Source: Imbricaverruca yamaguchii
Lineage: Eukaryota; Arthropoda; Thecostraca; Neoverrucidae
Length of the DNA stretch: 64,000 bases
Direction of reading: 5' to 3'
Assembly: GCA_034440575.1 (NCBI GenBank)
Contig: JAOTOL010001621.1
Coordinates: 1,281,001 to 1,345,000, forward strand
A program made the position numbers and the translations under genes. Numbering within the stretch: position 1 is the first letter of the stretch; the number at the start of each line of letters is the position of its first letter. The notes under the pieces are model-generated. The model saw nothing but the letters and a program-made list of their open reading frames with translations, did not search any database and was not told the origin of the DNA. Below, piece by piece: positions 20,941-33,696 of this stretch.

Positions 20941-23900
20941 ATTTCAGCCCCAAAAAAATCATATATGTTCAGTAAAGAACACAAATTGATTTCCAAAATT
21001 TCGAAAAATATTATAAACATTTTCCAAGTTAAAGGAATACCTAGCGCAACATAACCTCGTGTTAGCTTTGCCTAGATAAAACTTGTGTAAAACCTATCCT
21101 ATGAATACCCTAAGCTGCAACAACATACCTTTAAATTGATCAATCATGTCTCACACAGGACATATATAATAGCAGACTTCATGCACTTTTCTCAACATCC
21201 ACATATTGAAGAGGTGAATGTTCATCATGAAGAAGAAAGGGCACTGAAAAGTTGGCTGATGACTACATGCCACAAGATTACACTAGGTTGAAGTACCTAA
21301 GTAGGGCCGTGGCATCATATCCACGATAACTCCCTTATATTCTGACTTCTCAACATGGCTGGAGTTTCTGGGTGGGTCCAGAGGTCTTCCCACCCACCCA
21401 CCCACTGGTTTGGTACAATGCCATATGATTCATTATATTGAGTTTTTTGCAGCACTGCATCGAGCATTGTTAATAGTATTGTCAGAATAACCGTCGACCA
21501 TATCATAACTGAAAATAAATTAAGTCGACCTTATCATAACCGTCGACCTTATCATATCGACCTCGACGTCATCATAACTGAAAATAAATTCAGCCAAAAT
21601 GAGCTGTATATTTCGACGGCATGTTTTTTTCAACAGTGACAGTTTGACGGCGAGAAAATAAGTACAAGATGACGTGGTACCTGTAACAGCATGCACTCTA
21701 CAAATTAACCATCTCACAGCCAGTGGAATCCGATTTACGAACTTTGGAGTACATGGTGTCTCTATTTATCTCGGATTCATCCAGCCTAGCTCAGTCTACG
21801 CTAATTACTGTTGCACTGAGAGAACGTGCGTATCACGTGTCATTACCTCAGTTTGCTGTAAACACTGCTCGTTCATCAGGGGAGGTCGGCCCATGTAAGG
21901 CATTATGGCAGTGCCTCACCTGAGTAGAGCTGGGAAGTATTTTTGCATGTTATTTTCATAAAATCATGTCTTCATCCACTGGAGAATAGCAAACTTGAAA
22001 AACTGGAAACAAATATGCACTGGTGACTCATAATTATGGTGAAAATTGAAGTTCATTTACATTTACATCATTTACATCTTAGCTTCCAAACAGCTCTATT
22101 ACCGGTCGACAGAGGCTTGCCTTTCGAATATATCGCCATATAGTAAGTTTTCGTTTCATAACAAGCGTGGGGTTGGCCGGGACCCTCCGATATTGTTTGG
22201 CCATCAGTGACGTCACATGGGCTGGACAATTGTTCAGTCCCGTAGGCGCTCCAGCGAAACTTCCGTGTTTTCCACACGATATTTCCGATCTTAAATAGCA
22301 TCGAAATGAGGCAAAATAGGGTTCATTTGAAAGCTTGAAGAATCTTGTCCGCAAATATGAGCCGTATTTTCCGTAACACTATGATCTTTCGCTTGGACCC
22401 ACGCTGACTGCATTCATGTCAAGCGCCGCAGGAATCGCGTGGTGCCACGGGTAGTGGCAGTATGATGAGACAGGCCATCTGAAGATCACGGCCGGGAGGG
22501 AGGTGTGGGAGCAAGTAAGAGATAACTGTTGCAACATAATTCCTCCCCACTCGGTGCAGGGGCGTAAACAGGGATAGGAGTACTGGGGGCATGTGCCCAC
22601 ATGGGATGGTGGTACCCATCCGGCCAGGAAAAGGCTCCAACATTATATTTCGGCTACCGGCGGAGGCACCTATACTGGTTGGAATAGCACGGCCTCATCA
22701 CCCATGTGCAGATACGGAACCTGCAGCTGGTTTTCAGGATTGTTTTCCATTTTTCATTCATATACGTCCAGACCAGGGGTGTTCCTTTTTATATTTTTGA
22801 AGGGTAAGTGCCCCCCTCAATGTTGGCTCTGTCCACTGGTAATTTAGACTTTTAGCATGAGGCACCATGGAGCATGCACTCCATCGATGTAGGGCTTCCC
22901 ATTAACTTCATGTAGTTTGCACTTAAATAAACAATGATAAGGAAAACAACAACAATAATAATTATATATATAATATATATACAATATATATAATATATGG
23001 GTGTGTATGCTTCTGGTTACGAAGTGGAAATATATGAAAACCTCAATGATATTTATATATCAAAACTTCCCGGCAATTTCGGAAGCATTTGAACACGAGG
23101 GAGAGGGTTGAAATCCACTGACTTCGGAACGATGGGATAGGTTTGGCACCATGCAGTGCCAAATGAAGTTGTTTATACTCCTCTTAACATAAAATAATAA
23201 TGGATACTTATGAAAAGTACTGGTCGAAATGCGGCGATTTTTTCGCCATCATCTCACTTGGGTGTCACATCATCTCACTTGGGTGGGCCGCCCCTGTCGT
23301 TTATACACATACAATATTATACGCTATTAGATATTTTTGCCCCATCTCAAAACGAACCTTTTCGCGTGCTAATTTGCCGTCCTATCGAGTTGCTTTACGC
23401 GTTTTGTAGCGTCCACTGCTTACTAGTTCGCGTTTCGCCACCCTATGCTGAGGATCAGTTACCCAGTGACATCTTTATTTACGCGATGCTAAGGTGCCTT
23501 TATCCAATAGTATGATTCGTTTATCTCGTGTTGATGTTTTATTTACACCGTTTCTAGTGTTTAGCTGCCCAGAATTTAGTGTATGGCTACGCGGGATTTT
23601 TTCTTCTTCTCAAAATAAACCTGTTAAGTGTATTGCAACACAGTCTCCAAACGAATCGATTTTGAGTGTATTTTAACACCATACTTCGAACATTCATATC
23701 CGGGTAAAAGTGCATGGAAAAAGCTACAAAAAGCGGTTCGTAATAGAAAATTCTGCCAGCATCCAAACAACTATTCACAATGAACCAGCAGGTGTTCAAT
23801 GACAATGTTAAACAAATATGAACAAAATTGTATTTGGGATAACGTTACATAGAAGTATACCCTGACATACATCACAAATGAGCACAGGTAAAGCAGCGTG

Positions 23901-24639
23901 GCAACACACACCACGGATAAAGCGTTATTAAAATTAAATCTGGTGAAACACTATTGCAAAGCGTGTTTTTTACTACCCGCTCTCTCAGCATGTGCATGCG
24001 ATCAGCCATATTCATAGGCTATTATGCAAAAGAGCCGGCCTGACGAATATCATCAAGGCAAGTTCCGAAATAAACAATAGATGTGTTCTGTTTCATCACA
24101 TGAGAATGCACCAACACAGGAACGTCGGTCACATAAAATATCGACATGGATTCTTCCAAATAAACGAAGTACTGTTTTACGTAGTTCTGCTTCAACACGT
24201 CAGACACACCAGCACATGAGCGACGATCAAACGGATCGTTGACAGTGCAGCTAAAAAACAAACACACATTTAGTGATCTTCTGTCTTCATGCATCAAATA
24301 AAAATGCACCACCGCACGAGATTTCTTCAACTGGCAGTGGTTACTCGCAAAGGTGTACTGCAGACAAAGAACTACAGTCAGACAAAGAAACGACACAAAA
24401 ACTTTTGTTCGCAAATAGTATAATAGAGAAGAGACAAGCGCCTTCGTCACTTGCTTTGCTGCGTTAAGTGAAAAAAAACTTGATGTTGGTTTCACATGAA
24501 TCGGACTAATGGTTCGGCTCCTACGTCAGTTTTAGTGGAATTAATTTCCCTGCTCCAGAATATTAAACAAAAATATGTCCCGCGCAGGGCAGAAAACGCC
24601 ATGAACGGATCGGTCTGCAACGTGCATCTATCGATTTTG
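20941..24639. other. Long gene-poor stretch
   Basis: About 3.7 kb without a recognisable gene. Contents: a local ~50-bp duplication near 21495-21595 (GTCGACCTTATCATAAC and CATAACTGAAAATAAATT words twice), a CCCACCCACCCACC tract near 21392, and an ATATATAATATATA patch near 22965-23000. GC-rich ends reminiscent of decayed hAT-type elements (CAGGGGCGTAAAC near 22557, CAGGGGTGTTCC near 22773) are too worn to delimit. Confidence 0.4.
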
Positions 24640-24985
24640 TTTTCGATGACAATCGACGTTATGTTCGAAGGCTAGCAATGTTGTGTCCGATTAATATCGA
24701 TGATGTTTTCGGTGACTGTATTCGATGACTATTGCTGTTATGGTCGGTGAATATCGATGTGTTCGGTGAATATCGATGATGTGGTCGATGAATACCGATT
24801 TTGTGGTCCATGACTGTCGAATTCTTGACTGATGGATATCGATGTTGTGTTCGATGATTATGTTTGATGACTACCGATGTTGTCTTCGATGAATATCGGT
24901 GTTGTGCTGGGTGACTATCGATGCAGTCTTCAATGCCTATCCATGTGCTATGAAAATGAATCGAGCTATTCGGATGCTGCCTAGT
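24640..24985. repeat. Degenerate ~20-bp ATCGATG repeat region
   Basis: Words such as GATGAATATCGATGTTGTG, TCGATGACTATTG and TATCGATGATGT recur with irregular spacing over about 350 bp. It is a decayed minisatellite with no fixed period left. Confidence 0.6.
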
Positions 24986-26300
24986 TGATTTTAGGCAGAA
25001 GCTTAGGCGTGTCGGCTTTGAAAATGTGTTTCCCGTTGGCGAACAGATGCAGCACAAAGGTCACATAAGCAGCACCTAGAACGTCCACTAAGCGGTGACC
25101 TTGGCGTGCCGGTATTCATAGCAAATGGCTTGGAGCGTGGATGATGGGCGGTGCTCTAGGTGATATGTCCTCTAATACTTCCAAACCCTGCACTTATTGT
25201 TTCTCATTCAATGCCAAGTGTTTACCTGCCGCCTACTCTCAGCAATTTTTCTTTTTTTTCAATTTTATCACCTCCAGACTTCATTTATGCCGCCGTTCTT
25301 TCTGAAGCAATATGATAACCATATGAGGGGACGAAGCAGTGTCTAAATCATCCAAAGTGAGTCCAAATATCGTCTAAATTTTTCATTTTCAGTTATTTGG
25401 CATTTATATTTACAGGGCAGTTGGATCAGCCACAGGCTTTCAACGACGTCAAACCGTAAATGCATGATCATAGTGGCGAAATCAGTCCGATGCCCGCAAA
25501 TGAGCTGCACTGTTATTTGGGCTTGACGGTGCACTGACCATAGTGATCATTCTTCGCCCATAGTTAAGCATGATTTCATCTAGGCTTTACTTCCGGCTAT
25601 GTGTTAATCAAGTGCCCATGATGTATGATTCAGATTCCGCTCACATATCACCAAAGCGCAATGCTGCCATTTTGCTCGATGTACAGCTAGCAGTATTTGC
25701 AAAATGGCACAAGGTAGTCCTTGAGTTCAAAATAAATGTTTTAGCTTCAGTTGTCATCGTGGGTTTTACAGCAAGTGCCGGTTAATTTGAAAACAAAGTA
25801 TCTGGTTCAAGTTCATGTGTGACAAGCCCTCATAGCCATTATCGCAGAATGGTTAATAGCTTTTCAGAATCTATGGTCGATTTGGTATTGGTAATTATCA
25901 ATGATGGAGCCAAAGTAGACCTATGAGAAATCAGCATTGAAAATATATTACCGCCTTCGGAGTTACGCGGACGAATCATCCAAAAATGGACACAGCAGTT
26001 TCCGAATAAATGATGCCGTTTCAAAATGTACGCAGTTATTGCGTGGATGCGCGGGTTCATTCGTCGGATGCTTATTTCAAACCGTCCAACACTGGCTGTT
26101 ATTTCAGCAGAGTAAGTCACAATGTGGCATGTACAGCACATGCCTGGAAAAGCAGAGCATGCCGCCTACAGTCAAATGCAAACACGTAAATAAGCCAGGC
26201 TACCGGAATACATGAACTTACTAGTCGTGTTCACGCATACCCCTTTCCCGTAATTCATGCCTAGTGACTACAGTGACCCATTCAATAGTGGGCACTCACT
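24986..26300. other. No gene seen
   Basis: Unique sequence. Nothing recognisable. Confidence 0.4.
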
Positions 26301-26943
26301 TCCACCGAATATCCACGGCAGCCCACCACATAGTGTGTACTCACTGACATTGAGTATCCACAGCAACCCACCACATAGTTGTACTCACTGACATAGTATC
26401 CGCCCCCATGTGCAATGCAACCCACCACATAGTATGTACTCACTGACATCGAGTATCCACAGCAGCCCACCACATAGTATGTACTCACTGACATGGAGTA
26501 TACACAGCAACCCACCACATAGTGTGTACTCACTGACATCGAGTATACACAGCAACCCACCACATAGTATGTACTCACTGACATCGAGTATACACAGCAA
26601 CCCACCACATAGTATGTACTCACTGACATCGAGTATCCACAGCAACCCACCACATAGTATGTACTCACTGACATGGAGTATACACAGCAACCCACCACAT
26701 AGTGTGTACTCACTGACATCGAGTATCCACAGCAGCCCACCACATAGTATGTACTCACTTACATCGAGTATACACAGCAACCCACAACATAGTATGTACT
26801 CACTGACATCGAGTATCCACAGCAACCCACCACATAGTATGTACTCACTGACATGGAGTATACACAGCAACCCACCACATAGTATGTACTCACTGATATC
26901 GAGTATCCACAGCAACCCACCACATAGTGTGTACTCACTGACA

Positions 26944-26998
26944 TTGTTAGTTATTTGGGTTTTCGGGCGCATCAACTGCAGTGGTTATACAGCGCCCA
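26944..26998 (+). repeat. Dispersed ~55-bp word, copy 2, inside the 45-bp array
   Basis: GTTAGTTATTTGGGTTTTCG, then GGCGCATCAACTGCAGTGG and TTATACAGCGCCCATC, replaces part of a 45-bp unit. It is the same word as at 1288, 29994 and 53168. Confidence 0.85.
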
Positions 26999-29993
26999 TC
27001 ACTGACATTGAGTATCCACAGCAACCCACCACATAGTATGTACTCACTGACATGGAGTATACACAGCAACCCACCACATAGTGTGTACTCACTGACATCG
27101 AGTATCCACAGAAACCCACCACATAGTATGTACTCACTGACATAGAGTATACACAGCAACCCACCACATAGTGTGTACTCACTGACATTGAGTATCCACA
27201 GCAGCCCACCACATAGTGTGTACTCACTGACATTGAGTATCCACAGCAACCCACCACATAGTATGTACTCACTGACATGGAGTATACACAGCAACCCACC
27301 ACATAATATGTACTCACAGACATCGAGTATCCACAGCAACCCACCACATAGTATGTACTCACTGATATCGAGTATCCACAGCAACCCACCACATAGTATG
27401 TACTCACTGACATCGAGTATACACAGCAACCCACCACATAGTATGTACTCACTGACATGGAGTATCCACAGCAACCCACCACATAGTGTGTACTCACTGA
27501 CATGGAGTATCCACAGCAACCCACCACATAGTGTGTACTCACTGATATCGAGTATCCACAGCAACCCACCACATAGTATGTACTCACTGACATTGAGTAT
27601 CCACAGCAACCCACCACATAGTATGTACTCACTGACATGGAGTATACACAGCAACCCACCACATAGTATGTACTCACTAACATCGAGTATCTACAGCAAC
27701 CCACCACATAGTGTGTACTCACTGACATTGAGTATCCACAGCAACCCACCACATAGTGTGTACTCACTGACATGGAGTATCCACAACAACCCACCACATA
27801 GTATGTACTCACTGACATGGAGTATCCACAGCAACCCACCACATAGTATGTACTCACTGACATGGAGTATACACAGCAACCCACCACATAGTATGTACTC
27901 ACTGACATCGAGTATCCACAGCAACCCACCACATAGTATGTACTCACTGACATGGAGTATCCACAGCAACCCACCACATAGTATGTACTCACTGACATGG
28001 AGTATCCACAGCAACCCACCACATAGTATGTACTCACTGACATCGAGTATCCACAGCAACCCACCACATAGTATGTACTCACTGACATCGAGTATCCACA
28101 GCAACCCACCACATAGTTGTACTCACTGACATGGAGTATCCACAGCAACCCACCACATAGTGTGTACTCACTGACATGGAGTATCCACAACAACCCACCA
28201 CATAGTATGTACTCACTGACATGGAGTATCCACAACAACCCACCACATAGTATGTACTCACTGACATGGAGTATCCACAGCAACCCACCACATAGTGTGT
28301 ACTCACTGACATGGAGTATCCACAGCAACCCACCACATAGTATGTACTCACTGACATGGAGTATCCACAGCAACCCACCACATAGTATGTACTCACTGAC
28401 ATGACATGGAGTATCCACAGCAACCCACCACATAGTATGTACTCACTGACATGGAGTATACACAGCAACCCACCACATAGTGTGTACTCACTGACATCGA
28501 GTATCCACAGCAACCCACCACATAGTATGTACTCACTGACATGGAGTATCCACAGCAACCCACCACATAGTATGTACTCACTGACATCGAGTATCCACAG
28601 CAACCCACCACATAGTATGTACTCACTGACATCGAGTATCCACAGCAACCCACCACATAGTATGTACTCACTGACATCGAGTATACACAGCAACCCACCA
28701 CATAGTATGTACTCACTGACATCGAGTATCCACAGCAACCCACCACATAGTATGTACTCACTGACATGGAGTATCCACAGCAACCCACCACATAGTATGT
28801 ACTCACTGACATCGAGTATCCACAGCAACCCACCACATAGTATGTACTCACTGACATCGAGTATCCACAGCAACCCACCACATAGTGTGTACTCACTGAC
28901 ATTGAGTATCCACAGCAACCCACCACATAGTGTGTACTCACTGACATGGAGTATCCACAGCAACCCACCACATAGTATGTACTCACTGACATGGAGTATC
29001 CACAGCAACCCACCACATAGTATGTACTCACTGACATGGAGTATCCACAGCAACCCACCACATAGTGTGTACTCACTGACATTGAGTATCCACAGCAACC
29101 CACCACATAGTGTGTACTCACTGACATGGAGTATCCACAGCAACCCACCACATAGTATGTACTCACTGACATCGAGTATCCACAGCAACCCACCACATAG
29201 TATGTACTCACTGACATGGAGTATACACAGCAACCCACCACATAGTGTGTACTCACTGACATAGTTTGCATGGAGTATACACAGCAACCCACCACATAGT
29301 ATGTACTCACTGACATCGAGTATCCACAGCAACCCACCACATAGTATGTACTCACTGACATGGAGTATACACAGCAACCCACCACATAGTATGTACTCAC
29401 TGACATGGAGTATACACAGCAACCCACCACATAGTGTGTACTCACTGACATGGAGTATACACAGCAACCCACCACATAGTATGTACTCACTGACATGGAG
29501 TATCCACAGCAACCCACCACATAGTATGTACTCACTGACATGGAGTATACACAGCAACCCACCACATAGTGTGTACTCACTGACATTGAGTCTCCACAGC
29601 AACCCATCACATAGTGTATACTCACTGACATCGAGTATCCACAGCAACCCACCACATAGTATGTACTCACTGACATGGAGTATACACAGCAACCCACCAC
29701 ATAGTGTGTACTCACTGACATTGAGTCTCCACAGCAACCCACCACATAGTATGTACTCACTGATATCGAGTATCTACAGCAACCCACCACATAGTATGTA
29801 CTCACTGACATCGAGTATCCACAGCAGCCCACCACATAGTATGTACTCACTGACATCGAGTATACACAGCAACCCACCACATAGTATGTACTCACTGACA
29901 TGGAGTATCCACAGCAACCCACCACATAGTATGTACTCACTGACATCGAGTATCCACAGCAACCCACCACATGGTGTGTACTCACTGACATTG

Positions 29994-30048
29994 TTAGTTA
30001 TTTGGGTCTTCGGGCGCATCAACTGCAGTGGTTATACAGCGCCCATCA
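29994..30048 (+). repeat. Dispersed ~55-bp word, copy 3, inside the 45-bp array
   Basis: Nearly identical to copy 2 (one visible difference, GGGTCTTCG for GGGTTTTCG) and with the same flanking units on its right. It was therefore duplicated together with the array. Confidence 0.85.
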
Positions 30049-30243
30049 CTGACATTGAGTATCCACAGCAACCCACCACATAGTATGTACTCACTGACAT
30101 GGAGTATACACAGCAACCCACCACATAGTATGTACTCACTGACATGGAGTATACACAGCAACCCACCACATAGTGTGTACTCACTGACATCGAGTATCCA
30201 CAGTATCCACAGCAACCCATCACATAGTATGTACTCACTGACA

Positions 30244-30840
30244 CCAAAGTCGTGTCAAAGTCGTGTATTGGGGTACTTCCACGTGCATTGGGGTACTTTC
30301 ACCCAGACAATGCTGCGTGAGCACATCAGGTAAAGAAAATTGTGTCAGAAACATTTAAAGAGCATACAGCTTACACAGACTTACACCTGTACAGGAGAAC
30401 TAGCGACTCTGCGCCAAAACACTTATGAATGCAGAGCGACTCGGTGCTTGCCTGGTGACGGGCGGTAGCTTGTTCCAAACGACCGCGTAGCGGTATGAAA
30501 ATCCTCGCTGGGTCTGCGTGAGTCGACATCTTATGAGATGAAGCTCTCCGACTGACCCAGCTCTGGTCTCCCTCTGCGATACTTGTGACCGCCAGGTAAA
30601 CTTCTTGTTAAAGTCTTGCCCAGAAGTCAATGTTCACAAAATGCCAGGTGTCCACTCAGATTTAGATGAACTATGTCAAGATTTACTTTGGCTTCGGCAC
30701 TCTTCTGAGTACCGCTCCTTATACATCGTGGCATCGCGGCGTGATAGTTATATATTTGTTGCTGATGTATTGGTTGTTTGCGGTGATGATGAGATTAATG
30801 CGAAGGATGGAATAATTCAAGCTCGAATGAACATTGAGAT
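30244..30840 (-). mobile_element. Insert at array edge with a LINE C-terminal fragment
   Basis: Non-repeat DNA between the main array and two outlying 45-bp units. On the minus strand, 30630-30400 encodes LTQTQRGFSYRYAVVWNKLP followed by PVTRQAPSRSAFISVL and a stop. This matches the usual C-terminal end of many non-LTR RT proteins (FSYR, then W-N-x-L-P). About 150 bp of AT-rich 3' sequence follows to about 30250. No polymerase core is present and the insert is a 5'-truncated relic of a LINE family different from the CR1 copies. Confidence 0.55.
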
Positions 30841-30940
30841 TCCACAGTGAATCACCCGTACACTGTGTACTCACTGACATCGAGTATCCACAGTGAATCA
30901 CCCCATACTGTGCACTCACTGACATCGAGTATCCACCATA
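30841..30940. repeat. Two diverged outlying units of the 45-bp array
   Basis: TGTACTCACTGACATCGAGT plus ATCCACAG followed by TGAATCACC occurs twice. These units carry GAATCACCC(G)TACACTG where the main array has CAACCCACCACATAGTG, so they are ancestral or edge variants separated from the array by the 30.2-30.8 kb insert. Confidence 0.8.
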
Positions 30941-31625
30941 TGCCTTACGATTTCCGATACGCATTACTGTAAGGCGTATCGGAAATAGTAAGGTTTATGG
31001 TACGGGGTTTGTTGATTGGGTTTGAGTGTGTTGAAGCCCGCTGATTTCAAAAATGGCAATGACACATGTATATAACGTCATACTCTTGTCCACTTTTCCG
31101 TTTCTTTTGGAACCTGTTTTGTCTGTTTAAAAAAAAGTATTTTGTAGCTTCGGAACTAATGGTGGAAATCCCAGCAGCATGCACATTGTTCGAACCGTCT
31201 CAGCGAAATAGATCGATAAAATCAAAATAAGTGTAGGATAAATATTTCGAAAGGTACACAAAAATTTAAACTAAGCGTTCTGTGCCTGTTTGGCTATAAT
31301 ACAAAATACACAGATTAAGTCAGGAATATTAGTTAAGTGAATTTATCTGCAGCAAACAAGATGAAACTGTGAACATGGAACTTCTTTTATGAGTGTACAT
31401 GGATATGAAAGCGATATATGTCGTGGAAGATACTTAATCGAATGCTTTGTGATGATCCAAGTCATTCAGTGGATCCAGTAGTAATGTTATCAGAACTAAT
31501 ATGTTTTAATGCACAGTCGTACTCATCTAAACTATGACACATATTAAACATTCATGTTTATCGCATATTACTAACATAATTTGCATGGAGAAATAATCAT
31601 GTATTTCTTGTGCATGACTTTCTGT

Positions 31626-31714
31626 CCTCTCACATACATACACTCATACAAACATAAATGCATACCTGCATAAATGAACACATACAAACATGCGTGCATA
31701 TATACATACATGCA

Positions 31715-31748
<34 letters not shown>

Positions 31749-31766
31749 CATACATACATACATACA

Positions 31767-31800
<34 letters not shown>

Positions 31801-31895
31801 CATACATACATCCATACATACATACATACATACATACGTACATACATACATACGTACATACATACATACGTACATACATACATATGCATATGCAT
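31626..31895. repeat. (CATA)n microsatellite
   Basis: Tetranucleotide CATA run with CGTA, TATA and CCATA variants. It lies in the left arm of the foldback element. The right arm has only a few corresponding bases, so it expanded after the arms formed. Confidence 0.97.
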
Positions 31896-32454
31896 GTATT
31901 TGCCATTGGTAGAGACCGCGAGGGCTTATACGAGGAGGAAATACATTTAATCTAACTACTCGTGCACGTTCACCCACGCGCACTAACATATATACGCGTT
32001 CTCACCCGCGGGCATGCACTCGCACGCACGCACTCACGCCCACTCACACAAGCCCACGCTCTGGAGTGCACTCATCGTTGCGCACGCCCACGCGCACACG
32101 CGAGTCTATGTGCGCGAGTGCATATTCATAAAGTTGTCGGCCTTTCTTGGATTCCCAGCGTGGCATCAACTGTCGTGATGCCATTCCTGCGCTTAGATAG
32201 TCATTACGCTGTTCGTGGCCGCTACCCGCCTGCTGGCCTTCGTAGCCAGCTTCACTGCTCGTTCCACAGATTGCGTGGCGGATGGGAACGCCGTTTGTCT
32301 CAGCTTGGTGAGTCGTAACTGCTCTAGCGAATTAACTGTTAGCTTGGATGTGTGCATCGGGGCATCGGCCTGAGTTTCCTGAGGCAATAGTCGAAGAACC
32401 TTCTACAGACCAGTCATGCTTACTCCGTAGAATTATATATCATAACATAAGTAT

Positions 32455-32700
32455 ACAATTTTGTAAAAAAATATAATAAAATTATAATAAAATTATAATA
32501 AAATTATAATAAAATTATAATAAAATTATAATAAAATTATAATAAAATTATAAAATTATAATAAAATTATAAAATTATAATAAAATTATAATAAAATTAT
32601 AATAAAATTATAAAATTACAATAAAATTATAATAAAATTATAATAAAATCATAATTAATTATAATAAAAGTAAAATGAAATAATAATACAATTATACAGT
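32455..32700. repeat. (ATAATAAAATT)n AT-rich tandem repeat
   Basis: About 240 bp of TATAATAAAAT-type units of 11-12 bp near the centre of the foldback element. Confidence 0.95.
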
Positions 32701-33696
32701 ATAAAAGCGAAACCCTTATTGGTGTGATAGTGAGAGTATCCTCCGGGTGAGAATGTGAGAATATGGTAGCGCGCGCACTGACGTGTGTGCGCGGTTGAGT
32801 GCGCGCGGGTGAGTACGAGTGGATGCGTTGAACCGAGCGTGTGAGTGCGCGCGATTGCGTGAGCGCGGTTGCGTGTGCGCGATTGAGCATTGGTAGTTGT
32901 ATAAAATGCCTTGCCTCGTATGGGCCATCGCGGTCTCTAGCAATGACAAGTATATGTATTTGCGTGTATGTATACAATATGAAGGTAGGTCACGAAATAA
33001 ATGACTCACAAGAAATACATGATTACTTTTCCATGCAAATTATTTCAGTGTTATACGATAACCATGAATCATTGATAAGTGACCTAGTTTTCATGGGCGC
33101 ATCAAAGCATGATGTGCCGTGCATTAAAGCATATTGGTTGTCATAACATTACTACTGGGGAACCGAATGACATTAATTGTCACAAATCATTCGAAGTAAT
33201 AATTATTTATGACATTAATGAGACATATATATATATATATATATATATTCGTATCCGTGAACACTCATAACAGAGAGATAAGAGCTGCATCTTCAGAGGT
33301 ACATCTTCTTTGCTGCATATTAAGGCACTTCGATCCCATTCGTAACCGAATTTCAGGGTTGCATATTATGGCCAAGAAGAGTGAAAATACGTGGTTATGA
33401 TTTGCTTGAAGCTTTCGAAATATTCATGCCCAGACCCCAATTGTTTTTTATGGACGTATTTGGTCGAGACGGTTCGAACAATCTGCACTGTTACGTTTAC
33501 GGGTTTGCTACCATTAGTTCAGAAGTCACAAAGTTATACCAAAATTCGATAACATGGATACAAAAAAGTTGAAAAGTGGAAGATAAGGTGACGTCACATG
33601 GATGCTTTATTGTTTCAAAAATCAGCACACTTGAATGCATTGGGATCGAATTGACAAATTCCGTGCCATAAGCTTTACGATTTTCGATACGACTTA

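Larger units (their letters stand above)
26308..30243. repeat. 45-bp satellite/minisatellite array, about 87 units
   Basis: The unit is GTATCCACAGCAACCCACCA plus CATAGTATGTACTCACTGAC plus ATCGA (45 bp). It varies mainly at CCACAG or ACACAG, TATG or TGTG, and ATCGA, ATGGA or ATTGA. Few units depart from 45 bp (short units near 26380 and 28115; small insertions near 28400 and 29265). Because 45 is a multiple of three and the unit lacks stops, at least three frames stay open for hundreds of codons; these are not genes. Two near-identical 55-bp non-repeat inserts sit about 3.05 kb apart (26944 and 29994), suggesting that a large block was duplicated. Confidence 0.97.
30970..33696. mobile_element. 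Foldback element with ~1-kb imperfect inverted arms
   Basis: The left arm starts AAGGCGTATCGGAAATAGTA (30971) and the right arm ends CTTTACGATTTTCGATACGA (about 33692), its inverse. Inverted landmarks continue inward: ATTGTTCGAACCGTCTC (31187) with GAGACGGTTCGAACAAT (33466); CCAGTAGTAATGTTAT (31475) with ATAACATTACTACTGG (33143); AATCATGTATTTCTTGTG (31596) with CACAAGAAATACATGATT (33007); GGTAGAGACCGCGAGGGC (31909) with GGGCCATCGCGGTCTCTA (32921); and CGCACTCACGC-like runs (32025) with GCGTGAGTGCGCG-like runs (32840). Arms have diverged substantially. The interior holds microsatellites and no transposase. No target duplication was identified. Confidence 0.8.

Noticed and set aside
26385..30083. 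Open frames of 200-550 codons on both strands (YSLTSSIHSNPPHSM, SEYILCGGLLWILDV and VVGCCGYSMSVSTYY repeats)
   Set aside because: They arise solely from the 45-bp, stop-free tandem unit. Several frames and both strands are open at once, which is not a coding signature.
26308..30243. CRISPR array
   Set aside because: Units are directly contiguous 45-mers without unique spacers, in a eukaryotic context.
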